Shown: positions 1 through 8,192 of the stretch, one piece after another
How the letters are laid out: each line of letters opens with the position of its first letter
How positions within the stretch are numbered: position 1 is the first letter of the stretch
Assembly (NCBI GenBank): GCA_023409795.1
Contig: JAEYQX010000166.1
Location: forward strand, 1 to 12,457
DNA: 12,457 nt
Direction: 5' to 3'
Origin: Pseudomonadota bacterium
GTDB lineage: Bacteria > Pseudomonadota > Alphaproteobacteria > Caulobacterales > Caulobacteraceae
The notes under the pieces: generated by a model
Databases searched by the model: none
The model's input: only the letters and a program-made list of their open reading frames with translations
Told to the model about the DNA's origin: nothing
Program-made: the position numbers and the translations under genes

Positions 1-238
1 GGTTTTCCACCTTCCCCGGCGCGGCCAGGAGCGGCAGCTGCTGCGAGGCATAGAGCGGCGGGGTGGCCACGGGCGCGGCAGCCGGGGGCGCAGGCGGCCC
101 CATGGCGGTGGCCGCCCGGGGGGCCTGGGGCGCATCGCGCGACGCAGGCTGGCGGTCACAGCCGCCCAGGGCAAGCATCAGCCCGCCCGCCACCACGGCA
201 AGCGATACACCAGGTCGCACAGGCAGGCAGGGGGCCAT
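1..238 (-). CDS. Small lipoprotein, partial (C-terminus outside window)
   Basis: The reading frame starts with ATG at 238 and runs off the left edge after 79 residues with no stop codon. The N-terminus is a lipoprotein signal: a short basic/hydrophobic stretch, then LALGGC with the lipid-accepting Cys at residue 27. It should therefore be anchored in the inner or outer membrane, facing the periplasm. The mature part seen here is rich in Pro and Ala (residues 31-60), which looks like a flexible linker to a domain lying outside the window. An in-frame TGA just upstream supports this start, although the Shine-Dalgarno sequence is weak (GGGAAA). It follows the response regulator gene by 93 bases on the same strand and may be co-transcribed with it. 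I cannot assign a family from this fragment. The lipobox is clear; the role is unknown. Confidence 0.72.
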   Translation of the reverse strand, partial: MAPCLPVRPGVSLAVVAGGLMLALGGCDRQPASRDAPQAPRAATAMGPPAPPAAAPVATPPLYASQQLPLLAAPGKVEN

Positions 239-331
239 CGGTTTCCCGCATCAGAAGACAGAGCCCGGTCGCTCTGCCTCCTGTCTAGACGGCCTCGCAA
301 ACGGGCGCGGCGCCATGGATATGGGGGCCGG

Positions 332-985
332 TCAGAGGCTGAGCTGGCCGCGCTGGACCGCGGCAAAGACCGCCTCGCCGCGCGAGTTGACCTCCAGCTT
401 GCGATAGATGGCCTTGACGTGATCACCGACCGTCAGGGGCGAGATGCCCAGCTCGCGGGCGGCGGACTTGTAGCTGTGGCCGCGCGAGAACAGGGCCAGC
501 AGTTCCTGCTCACGCGGGGTCAGTCGCTCGGCCGCAGGTGCCGCGCGGGACGCAGGCGGCTTGCGGAACCGCTCCAGCAGATAGACGGCCGCAGCGGCGC
601 TGATCGGGGCCCCGCCCGCCAGGGTCAGGCGAATGCCGTTCAGGACCTCATCCGTCGCGGAATCCTTGAGCAGATAGCCATCGGCCCCCGCCTCCAGTGC
701 CGCCAGGACGGTTTCACGGTCCCCGAAGGCGGTGATGACCAGGGCCGAGATTCCGGCCGCCTTCAGGCGCGGGATCAGGTCCAGCCCGCTGCCGTCGGGC
801 AGGCCAAGGTCCGTCAGGACCAGGCTCACCCCCTCATTGACCAGGCTGTCGGCCTCGGCCAGGGCGGTGGCCACCGGCCCCAGGACAAGGTCAGGGGCCT
901 GGTCGATGATCTGGACGAAATGGTCGCGGACCGGGCCGCTGTCCTCGAGGATGCCGATGACAGGGGCAGATGTCGGCTGGGTCAT
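332..985 (-). CDS. NarL/FixJ-type response regulator with LuxR-type HTH
   Basis: This is a 217-residue DNA-binding response regulator, a cytoplasmic transcription factor activated by phosphotransfer. The receiver domain (about residues 8-125) shows the acidic pair E14-D15, the phospho-acceptor D59 in LTDLGLPDGSG, the switch Thr T85 in VITAFGD and the conserved K107 in LLKDS. A LuxR/GerE helix-turn-helix follows from about residue 153 (LTPREQELLALFSRG to the C-terminus). The chosen ATG at 985 overlaps the kinase stop codon in an ATGA junction, which implies translational coupling. A GAGGTGG sequence lies just upstream inside the kinase gene. An in-frame ATG 16 codons earlier (1033) would overlap the kinase more deeply and is less likely. 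The partner is almost certainly the HisKA_3 kinase encoded immediately upstream. Target genes are unknown. Confidence 0.93.
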   Translation of the reverse strand: MTQPTSAPVIGILEDSGPVRDHFVQIIDQAPDLVLGPVATALAEADSLVNEGVSLVLTDLGLPDGSGLDLIPRLKAAGISALVITAFGDRETVLAALEAGADGYLLKDSATDEVLNGIRLTLAGGAPISAAAAVYLLERFRKPPASRAAPAAERLTPREQELLALFSRGHSYKSAARELGISPLTVGDHVKAIYRKLEVNSRGEAVFAAVQRGQLSL

Positions 986-2931
986 GCCGCTTGGGCCACC
1001 TCTTGCTGGGCGGGAAGGTTCAGGGTGATGCACAGGCCCGGCTGGGCGGGGGTGAAGCGGACCTCGGCCCCGATGGCCTCGGCGCGCCCGCGGATATTGC
1101 CCAGGCCATGGCCGCCCGCGACACCGGGCCTCGCCTCATGGGCCGCGCCCAACAGGCCCTGGCCATCGTCGGTCACCCGGATCTGCAGCCCCTCGGCAGG
1201 CCCGCCTGCGATCGCCACCTCGATGGTTGAGCCGCCCGAGTGCTTCAGGGCATTGGTCACCGCCTCCTGCATGATGCGGAAGACCTGGAGCACGGCCTGG
1301 GGCGACAGCTCGCCGCCCGCCTGGCGCTCATCACGCCACAGGAACTGGAACCCGGCCCCCTCGACGCGCGGGCGCACCCGGGCCTCGAACACGGCCAGCA
1401 TGGCTTCCAGGGTGGTGCTCTCGGCGTCGGTGGTGTCGATCATCAGCCGGATCTCGTCCATGACGGTCTGCAGGCCCTCGATCACCGTCTCGTTGTCGAC
1501 GGCCCCGCGCCGCACCGACAGCAGAAGCCCGATCAGCTGGCCCCCGACCCCGTCGTGCATATCGCGCATCAGACGGCGGCGTTCCTCGCGGCGGGCCTGC
1601 AGGCCGATCAGGTCACGCTCGCGCGCATGGGCCTCGGCCAGTTCCTGCTCGCGCACCCTCAGCTGGCTTTCCAGCAGGCTGTTCAGCCCCACCGCCGACT
1701 GGAACAGGACGAAGTTGCGCTGGACAAAGGCCGCGACGAAGGCGAGCAGCAACAGGGGGGCCGCGTCGATCAGATAGCCGCCGGACAAGAGGCCAAAGCT
1801 GTCGCCCACCGCATCCAGGGCCAGGCAGACCGCCACGATCGACAGGATGGCGGCCTCAAGGTGCCGATCCTCGCGGGCGGTGGCGAAGTGCCAGACCAGG
1901 CGCGCCACGACCAGCACGCCCAGGCCCAGCGAATACCAGGTCCAGACCTGGTTCGGCACATCATAGCCGGTGGGCATGGGCAGGGTCAGCAGGCAGAAGA
2001 CAAACAGGCCATTGACCGCCAGCCAGCTGATCTCGATCACCGACTGTCCCCACGGCAGGGGCCTGCGCGTCCAGCAGTCGATGAAGCACAGCAGGCTGGC
2101 CCCGACCAGGGTGTTGATCGCAAAGAAGGCGATCATCCGCCCGATCCCGCCGAACGGCAGGTCGAAATAGAGGCCATAGGCCGCCAGGGCCGTCCACGAC
2201 CAGGACAGGACCATCAGCCAGGCGGCAAAGCGGCGGTCCTGGGCCCGGAAGATCATGATCAGGGCAAACAGGCCCAGGACAAAGGTCAGCCCCCCGCCCA
2301 GCATCCGATAGTCCTTCACCTGCCAGAACCGCAGGGCCGTCGCCTCGCGGACCTGCTCATAGGGGCCGATCAGGGGCGGGACCAGGTCCGTATAGGGAAA
2401 GCCGTCGCGCACCGTGATGAAGGCGATCTCGTTCTCGCCCGGTCGCAGCAGGCCAGAGGGCAGGTGCAGCAGATAGGCCTGCTGGCCATGGAAGCTCTGG
2501 CGCCCGATCTCCATCCGGCCGATGCGGTGGATCACCGTGCCATTCAGGCGAATGATGAAGTTGTCGACCTGCTGGTAGGCGATCATGCCCAGCCCCTCGA
2601 CCGGGGTCTGGTCCAGCAGGAAGTTCGTCTTCAGCGACAGGTAGATGGGGCCGCAGCAGTCGGTATAGGGCAGGTTCACCTTCTCGTGCACCGCCGCGTC
2701 GGCGGCCTCAAGGGTCGGGGCGCTGATCTCGGCCAGGGCTGCATGGGTGGTATCGATCCGGTCGATCGAGGCCATGGTGTTCACCGGCCCCCACGGTGCC
2801 GCATACAGGCCCCAGAACAGGGCCTGGGCCAGGACGACGAACAGGGCCAGCCGGGCCAGGGGCCGCTGCTCGAGCGCGCGCGAAAGCCGTCCCCACAGCG
2901 GCCGTACCTGCGTATCCCGGGCGCTGACCAT
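982..2931 (-). CDS. Membrane sensor histidine kinase, 7TMR-DISM-like sensor with HisKA_3 and HATPase_c
   Basis: This 649-residue NarX/DesK-class kinase is the likely cognate sensor for the adjoining NarL-type regulator. Residues 27-46 form a membrane anchor, followed by a periplasmic domain of about 160 residues (jelly-roll-like; FIIRLNG and RPGENEI are visible). Seven hydrophobic segments follow between about 210 and 404, an arrangement matching 7TMR-DISM receptors (family knowledge). A predicted coiled linker (412-450) leads to the HisKA_3 dimerisation helix with phospho-acceptor H459 in RRRLMRDMHDGVGGQL. The ATPase domain shows an N-box with E556 and N560, the TDDGQG motif (587-592) and a glycine-rich GGHGLGNIRGR. 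The start at 2931 has ACGGAG seven bases upstream. Two adjacent cysteines (92-93) in the periplasmic domain are notable. The ligand is unknown. The gene is divergent from the secreted-protein gene at 3129. Confidence 0.93.
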   Translation of the reverse strand: MVSARDTQVRPLWGRLSRALEQRPLARLALFVVLAQALFWGLYAAPWGPVNTMASIDRIDTTHAALAEISAPTLEAADAAVHEKVNLPYTDCCGPIYLSLKTNFLLDQTPVEGLGMIAYQQVDNFIIRLNGTVIHRIGRMEIGRQSFHGQQAYLLHLPSGLLRPGENEIAFITVRDGFPYTDLVPPLIGPYEQVREATALRFWQVKDYRMLGGGLTFVLGLFALIMIFRAQDRRFAAWLMVLSWSWTALAAYGLYFDLPFGGIGRMIAFFAINTLVGASLLCFIDCWTRRPLPWGQSVIEISWLAVNGLFVFCLLTLPMPTGYDVPNQVWTWYSLGLGVLVVARLVWHFATAREDRHLEAAILSIVAVCLALDAVGDSFGLLSGGYLIDAAPLLLLAFVAAFVQRNFVLFQSAVGLNSLLESQLRVREQELAEAHARERDLIGLQARREERRRLMRDMHDGVGGQLIGLLLSVRRGAVDNETVIEGLQTVMDEIRLMIDTTDAESTTLEAMLAVFEARVRPRVEGAGFQFLWRDERQAGGELSPQAVLQVFRIMQEAVTNALKHSGGSTIEVAIAGGPAEGLQIRVTDDGQGLLGAAHEARPGVAGGHGLGNIRGRAEAIGAEVRFTPAQPGLCITLNLPAQQEVAQAA

Positions 2932-2964
2932 GGGATGACTCCGTCGAAAATTCAGCTTTCCTGC

Positions 2965-2993
2965 GTTTACGGCAAGGCCAGGACATAAATCAA
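2965..2993 (-). promoter_or_regulatory. Possible sigma70-type promoter for the sensor kinase operon
   Basis: Read on the minus strand, TTGATT (2993-2988) is separated by 17 bases from GTAAAC (2970-2965), giving a leader of roughly 25-30 bases before the kinase ATG. The -35 element is good and the -10 is only moderate. This is judged by eye, without a scoring model. Confidence 0.33.
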
Positions 2994-3094
2994 CGCTCGC
3001 CTGCCGGGGACCCCCCTATCCATGGTGCTGCCCCGGCGGGCCCGACTGGCTAGACAGGCGTCCGGGCTGGCCTTGAACCGGCAACGGCCCCGCC

Positions 3095-3121
3095 AATGCG
3101 CCGAAGGGCGCCATTCGAGGA
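3095..3121 (+). promoter_or_regulatory. Leader hairpin and Shine-Dalgarno of the secreted-protein gene
   Basis: GAGGA at 3117-3121 lies seven bases before the ATG at 3129. This fixes the start there rather than at the in-frame ATG at 3096, which would add 11 residues ahead of a perfect signal peptide. Directly upstream, GCGCC-gaag-GGCGC (3098-3111) can fold. Flanking AAT/ATT extend the stem across a single bulged C and end next to the Shine-Dalgarno. Any regulatory role is inference. Confidence 0.4.
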
Positions 3122-3128
3122 CCTTTGC

Positions 3129-3581
3129 ATGAAAAAGACCCTGCTGCTCGCCGCCGCGGCCGCCAGCCTTCTGGCCACCCCCGTCCTGGCCCAGTCGGCC
3201 CACATGACCGCCAACTATGGCGAGATCCACCTGAGCGCGGGCTTCACGCCCGATCCCTATAATGTCGAGATGCACGCTGGCGGCGGCTCCAGCGCCAACC
3301 ACCTGCCCGGCGCGTGCATCGGCAATATCAGCGAGGCCCCGGACTTCGAGATCACCTATGATGCCGGCAGCCTGCCGCTGGTCTTCCGCACCCTGTCGCG
3401 CGCGGACACCACCCTGGTGATCAACGGCCCCGACGGCCGCTGGTATTGCGATGATGATTCCTATGGCGACGGCGACGCCGAGGTGCGTTTCGGCCGCCCG
3501 CAGAGCGGCACCTATGACATCTGGGTCGGCGTCTTCGGCGAGACGGCTCCGGCCACCCTGATCATCACCGAGACCCCCTGA
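3129..3581 (+). CDS. Secreted PPC-like beta-sandwich protein
   Basis: This 150-residue exported protein begins with a classic Sec signal peptide (MKKT, a run of Leu/Ala, probable cleavage after VLA at residue 21). The mature part resembles small alphaproteobacterial proteins often labelled 'peptidase S1' or pre-peptidase C-terminal (PPC)-like. It shows LPGACIGNISEAPDFEITY, then DTTLVINGPDGRWYCDDD, then SGTYDIWVGVF, a pattern of beta strands ending in the typical Y-D-I-W-V-G strand. It has no catalytic triad, so a protease function is not supported. It may bind a ligand or cell-surface component in the periplasm or outside the cell. Cys63 and Cys107 are the only cysteines in the mature protein and could form a disulfide. 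It is transcribed divergently from the kinase operon across a 197-base gap, and a hairpin follows its stop. The family resemblance is fairly sure; the function is unknown. Confidence 0.87.
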   Translation: MKKTLLLAAAAASLLATPVLAQSAHMTANYGEIHLSAGFTPDPYNVEMHAGGGSSANHLPGACIGNISEAPDFEITYDAGSLPLVFRTLSRADTTLVINGPDGRWYCDDDSYGDGDAEVRFGRPQSGTYDIWVGVFGETAPATLIITETP

Positions 3582-3592
3582 CCTGCTGACAA

Positions 3593-3632
3593 GGGCATCG
3601 CCCGGCTGAGGCGGTGCCCGCTTCTGTTCTGG
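3593..3632 (+). terminator. Probable intrinsic terminator after the secreted-protein gene
   Basis: GGGCATCGCC (3593-3602) pairs with GGCGGTGCCC (3610-3619) over ten positions, including one T-G wobble, around a seven-base loop. A moderately T-rich stretch (GCTTCTGTTCT) follows. It lies 12 bases after the stop at 3581 and separates this gene from the TMEM43-family gene. The T-tract is interrupted, so termination may be partial. Confidence 0.55.
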
Positions 3633-3642
3633 AACCTCCATC

Positions 3643-4827
3643 ATGTCCAATGACACCGTCTCCGTGACGTCGCAGAGGGGCTGGTTCGCGCGCCTGGGCT
3701 CGGCCTTTGGCGGGGTGCTGACCGGCCTTGCCCTGATCCTGGCCAGCATCATCCTGCTGGGATGGAACGAGGGCCGCTCGGTCCAGTCGATCCGCTCCAA
3801 CAACGAAGGGGCCCGGGTCGTCACGCCCGTCGCCGCCACCGCCTTGCAGGCCTCCAACGAGGGCAGGCTGGTCCACCTCACCGCCCCGGCCGTGGCCGAC
3901 GGCCACAGGATCGACACCGACCTGGGCATCCAGGCCGAGGCCCTGGGCCTGCAGCGCAAGGTCCAGTATTTCCAGTGGATCGAGACCAGCAGGTCCGAGA
4001 CCCGCACCAAGCTGGGCGGCGGCGAGGAAACCGTCACCACCTATGCCTATGACAAGGCCTGGACCGACAGTCCCCAGGATTCCTCCAGCTTCCACCAGCC
4101 CGCCGGGCACCAGAATCCGGCCGCCACCCTGGCCGATGCCAGCTTCCTGGCAGACCAGGCGCGCCTGGGGGCCTTCAGGCTTGACCGCGATGGCCTGCAG
4201 CAGGTCAGCGCGCAGACCCCGCTGAACCTGACCGAGGATGAGGCCCGCGCCGCCGCCGCCCAGCTGGGCCAGGCCGTCAGCCTGGCCGAGAACGGCCTCT
4301 ATATCGGCGCCAATCCCGCCGCTCCCCAGGTCGGCGACATGAAGGTGACCTATCTGGTCGCGCCCCAGAACCAGGTCCTGAGCGTGATCGGGGCCCAGAC
4401 CAACGGCGTCCTGCGTCCCTATCCGACTAGGGCGGGCGCGCCGCTGCTGATGGTCACGGCCGGCACGGCCTCGGCCGACGAGATGTTCGCCCAGGCCAGA
4501 TCGGCCAACCAGGTCCTTACCTGGATCCTGCGGGTCGTCGGCGTGGTGGTCATGATCGCCGCATTTGGCATGGTCCTGGCTCCCCTCGGCGTCCTTGCCG
4601 ATGTCGTGCCCCTGTTCGGCAAGGTGGTGCGCATGGGCACCGGTCTGGTCGCCGCGGCCCTTGGCCTTTGCATCAGCGCCGTGGTCATCGCCGCGTCCTG
4701 GATCGTCTTCCGCCCGCTGGTGGGGCTGGGCCTGCTGGCGATGGCCGGTGCCGCGATCGGCTTTTTGGTCTGGCGTGCCCGCGCCCAGGCATCCCCGCGC
4801 CTGGCCCAGGCGACGAACGACGCCTGA
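3643..4827 (+). CDS. TMEM43 (LUMA) family membrane protein
   Basis: This 394-residue integral membrane protein has the TMEM43 family layout: a cytoplasmic N-terminus, one transmembrane helix (about 22-41) ending in the family signature LLGWNEGRSV, a large soluble domain of about 240 residues, then about four closely spaced helices (about 287-377) and a short basic tail. The soluble domain carries family-like stretches such as VQYFQWIE and TYAYDKAW. TMEM43 is best known as an inner nuclear membrane/ER protein in animals. Bacterial members sit in the inner membrane with the soluble domain presumably periplasmic, and their molecular role is not established. The start at 3643 is preceded by only a weak GGAA. 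A hairpin upstream and one downstream suggest a single-gene transcription unit. Family assignment is confident from the signature and topology; function is not. Confidence 0.87.
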   Translation: MSNDTVSVTSQRGWFARLGSAFGGVLTGLALILASIILLGWNEGRSVQSIRSNNEGARVVTPVAATALQASNEGRLVHLTAPAVADGHRIDTDLGIQAEALGLQRKVQYFQWIETSRSETRTKLGGGEETVTTYAYDKAWTDSPQDSSSFHQPAGHQNPAATLADASFLADQARLGAFRLDRDGLQQVSAQTPLNLTEDEARAAAAQLGQAVSLAENGLYIGANPAAPQVGDMKVTYLVAPQNQVLSVIGAQTNGVLRPYPTRAGAPLLMVTAGTASADEMFAQARSANQVLTWILRVVGVVVMIAAFGMVLAPLGVLADVVPLFGKVVRMGTGLVAAALGLCISAVVIAASWIVFRPLVGLGLLAMAGAAIGFLVWRARAQASPRLAQATNDA

Positions 4828-4851
4828 CCCGGTCATCCCGGCTGCGAAAAA

Positions 4852-4890
4852 GGCCCGTCGGTGCAAGGCCGGCGGGCCCTAGCTGTTTTT
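4852..4890 (+). terminator. Hairpin after the TMEM43-family gene, possible terminator
   Basis: GGCCCGTCGG (4852-4861) pairs with CCGGCGGGCC (4869-4878) over ten positions with one T-G wobble and a seven-base loop. Five T residues follow at 4886-4890, but only after a seven-base spacer, and five A residues precede the stem. The stem is strong, but the displaced T-tract makes efficient intrinsic termination uncertain. Confidence 0.5.
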
Positions 4891-4962
4891 GCCGCCACCA
4901 CCCCTGCCCTGCGGCGCCCAGGCAATAGCCAATGTTCCCCGGTAATGCTAAGCGCCGTCCCC

Positions 4963-6771
<1,809 letters not shown>

Positions 6772-6795
6772 TCGCCACCCTCGCCCCGAAATGCC

Positions 6796-6824
6796 AAAGC
6801 CCCGACCCAAGGCCGGGGCTTTTT
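6796..6824 (+). terminator. Strong intrinsic terminator of lepA
   Basis: AAAGCCCCG (6796-6804) pairs with CGGGGCTTT (6814-6822) around a nine-base loop, and the right arm runs into a five-T tract (6820-6824). Perfect nine-base stem and T-tract placement are textbook. The A residues on the left arm make it potentially active in both directions. Confidence 0.9.
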
Positions 6825-6891
6825 GCTGGGCGTCAAAGGTTTCGAGTAACCGCGTGCTGCCAATTTGTTCTCTATCAGGCATGATGCCTTC

Positions 6892-7278
6892 ATGACCGAA
6901 ATCACCACACCCCATCGTCAGTCTTTTGAATCAATCCGACATGAAGAGGATGGCGTGGAATTTTGGCTGGCGCGGCAGTTGGCACCCCTGCTTGGCTATC
7001 AGGATTACCGGAACTTCCTGGCGGTCATCGATAAGGCCCGGGTGGCGGCGACAGGTGTTGGCCTGAGCCCGTCGGACCATTTCGGTGACGTCACCAAAAT
7101 GGTCGACCTAGGATCGGGCGCGCAGCGTCAAATCACTGATGTTCGTCTGGAAGCCGTCCGACAGCTGAGTCAGTCGAACCCTGCGCGCCACGCCTCAACA
7201 GTCAGGGTCACTGAGTCCTCCAAAGGCGGGCGCAACTGGAACAGTCCTGGAGCAACCGCCAAGTCATGCACGCGATAA
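6892..7278 (+). pseudogene. Truncated DinD-like (BRO-N/ANT) gene, 5' part only
   Basis: From ATG 6892 the first 85 or so residues closely resemble the N-terminus of DNA-damage-inducible protein D: FESIRHEEDGVEFWLARQLA, LLGYQDYRNFLAVIDKA, DHFGDVTKMVDLGSGAQRQI. Full-length DinD in E. coli is about 275 residues and continues after this point with a conserved SRYACYLVVQNGDP-like segment. Here the similarity stops at about 7149. The frame then runs on as an unrelated tail to a TAA at 7276-7278, and from 7170 that tail is simply the antisense of the nuclease gene on the other strand. It is therefore most likely a gene remnant lacking most of the protein. A functional BRO-N-only product is possible but has no positive support. 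DinD acts with RecA in damage tolerance in E. coli (family knowledge). No clear Shine-Dalgarno or LexA box was found upstream. Confidence 0.8.
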
Positions 7279-8084
7279 AGTCGCCAGGCGTCAGGTCGTT
7301 CTAGCGACACCTCCTTTTCTGTCCGCGTCAGGAAGAAGTCCGTAGTCGGTCCACCCCGCGTGGCCTTCACCTCGATCAGGCGTTCCTTGCCGTCGGGATC
7401 GAAGCTTCGAATGTCATAACCGGCACCGTCCCCGCGCTCCTGCGACGTCCACTCAACCTTACGTGCCAGATCGGGGCGATCGTGGGCTTTCAAAAAGGCT
7501 CGTTCATGATTGAAGACGTGGCGTTCGCCATTGAAACCGAGTTGTCGGTTGCGATGATCACGGGCAGCGGGATCATATTTTCGAATGATGCGCGCGAGGC
7601 TGGGATCGCGAGGCTTGCGGGCCGGGCCCAGGGGCGGCGGGGTCGTGATCGGCAAAATGGCATCGGACAGGTCGATCGCGGGCCCGCTCCAGGGTGTGTT
7701 GAATTCCTGCGACGCCTCCTGGACCGTCATAGTCGGCGAGGCTGGCTCCGGGGACATTGGCGTAACGCCCAGCTCCCAGGCTTGCGGATGGGCATCAAGA
7801 TAACGCTCAAGCGCAGGAAAAATCGCACGTTGATAGTTCGGCATCGGACGGTAGCCGCGAACGATCGGCATACCCAACTCGGTCAATACCGCCGAGATGT
7901 TCATATGCTTGAATTCGATCGATTTCGTTCCACGACCAATCTCTGCGTCCAAGGCGCGAACGCGGTGCGCTTTGACGAAGGACTGACCCGCTGACTGGGC
8001 CTCAAGCATGGCGAAATACTCCGCCACGATGGCATCGAGTTCGGCCACGCTCCAGTTGGTTCCTACCTTTGATTGGTCAACCAT
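7170..8084 (-). CDS. DUF3883 (PD-(D/E)XK-like) predicted restriction endonuclease
   Basis: The product has 304 residues. The N-terminal module (residues about 10-100: NWSVAELDAIVAEYFAMLEA, then SIEFKHMNISAVLTELGMP and GYRPMPNYQ) is a type I recognise ahead of HNH or DUF3883 nuclease domains in solo restriction proteins. A Pro-rich linker (about 105-165) leads to a DUF3883 domain (about 183-290). This shows GFNGE (E187), GDGAGYDI with D224, and IEVKAT with E238 and K240, matching the E...D...ExK active-site layout of the PD-(D/E)XK fold, then FFLTRTEKEV and WRLYRV. It is probably a DNA nuclease of a modification-dependent or standalone restriction system; no methyltransferase is adjacent. The ATG at 8084 is chosen because GGTGGAGG precedes it by four bases; an in-frame upstream ATG (8159) would add 25 low-complexity residues. 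Its 3' end overlaps the dinD remnant. Confidence 0.85.
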   Translation of the reverse strand: MVDQSKVGTNWSVAELDAIVAEYFAMLEAQSAGQSFVKAHRVRALDAEIGRGTKSIEFKHMNISAVLTELGMPIVRGYRPMPNYQRAIFPALERYLDAHPQAWELGVTPMSPEPASPTMTVQEASQEFNTPWSGPAIDLSDAILPITTPPPLGPARKPRDPSLARIIRKYDPAARDHRNRQLGFNGERHVFNHERAFLKAHDRPDLARKVEWTSQERGDGAGYDIRSFDPDGKERLIEVKATRGGPTTDFFLTRTEKEVSLERPDAWRLYRVHDLAVAPGLFQLRPPLEDSVTLTVEAWRAGFD

Positions 8085-8088
8085 GTGC

Positions 8089-8108
8089 CCTCCACCTACC
8101 AAAGGTAG
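8089..8108 (-). promoter_or_regulatory. Shine-Dalgarno and adjoining inverted repeat upstream of the nuclease gene
   Basis: On the minus strand the leader reads CTACC-TTT-GGTAG (8108-8096) directly followed by the purine-rich GGTGGAGG (8096-8089) and then ATG at 8084. A further half-site copy, CTACCTTTG in plus-strand orientation, sits inside the first codons at 8063-8071. A repeat straddling the translation start could be an operator for a controller or a self-repressing product. This is inference from position only. Confidence 0.35.
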
Positions 8109-8192
8109 CCAGAGCAGACCCAATTGACCAGGCGGCGCTTGCCCCTTCCCTCCCCCCAAACATGAACTTTCTGACAGGTTGGTCAGTGCGCA

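Larger units (their letters stand above)
6830..8110. other. Low-GC accessory islet (truncated dinD plus DUF3883 nuclease)
   Basis: Base composition drops visibly between the lepA terminator and the M16 peptidase promoter region. A hand count gives 29 of 60 G+C at 7861-7920 against 45 of 60 at 9661-9720. The two genes inside are of kinds often found in variable defence or mobile regions, and both neighbours are core-type genes. I found no integrase, no transposase, no flanking tRNA and no clear direct repeats, so the mode of entry is unknown and the limits are approximate. Confidence 0.6.

Noticed and set aside
1240..2988. A 582-codon open frame on the plus strand opposite the histidine kinase
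   Set aside because: Low-complexity antisense product with no motif. The kinase frame is unambiguous.
3096..3128. An upstream ATG start for the secreted protein gene
   Set aside because: It would place 11 residues before a complete signal peptide, and the GAGGA site is correctly spaced only for the ATG at 3129.
4846..4890. A bidirectional terminator using the A-run and T-run around the hairpin
   Set aside because: The T-run is separated from the stem by seven unpaired bases, and no minus-strand gene ends here. Only a possible plus-strand terminator is reported.
6867..6881. A possible alphaproteobacterial LexA box (GTTC-N7-GTTC) upstream of the dinD remnant
   Set aside because: GTTC is present at 6867-6870, but seven bases later the sequence is GGCA, not GTTC. 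The second half-site is missing.
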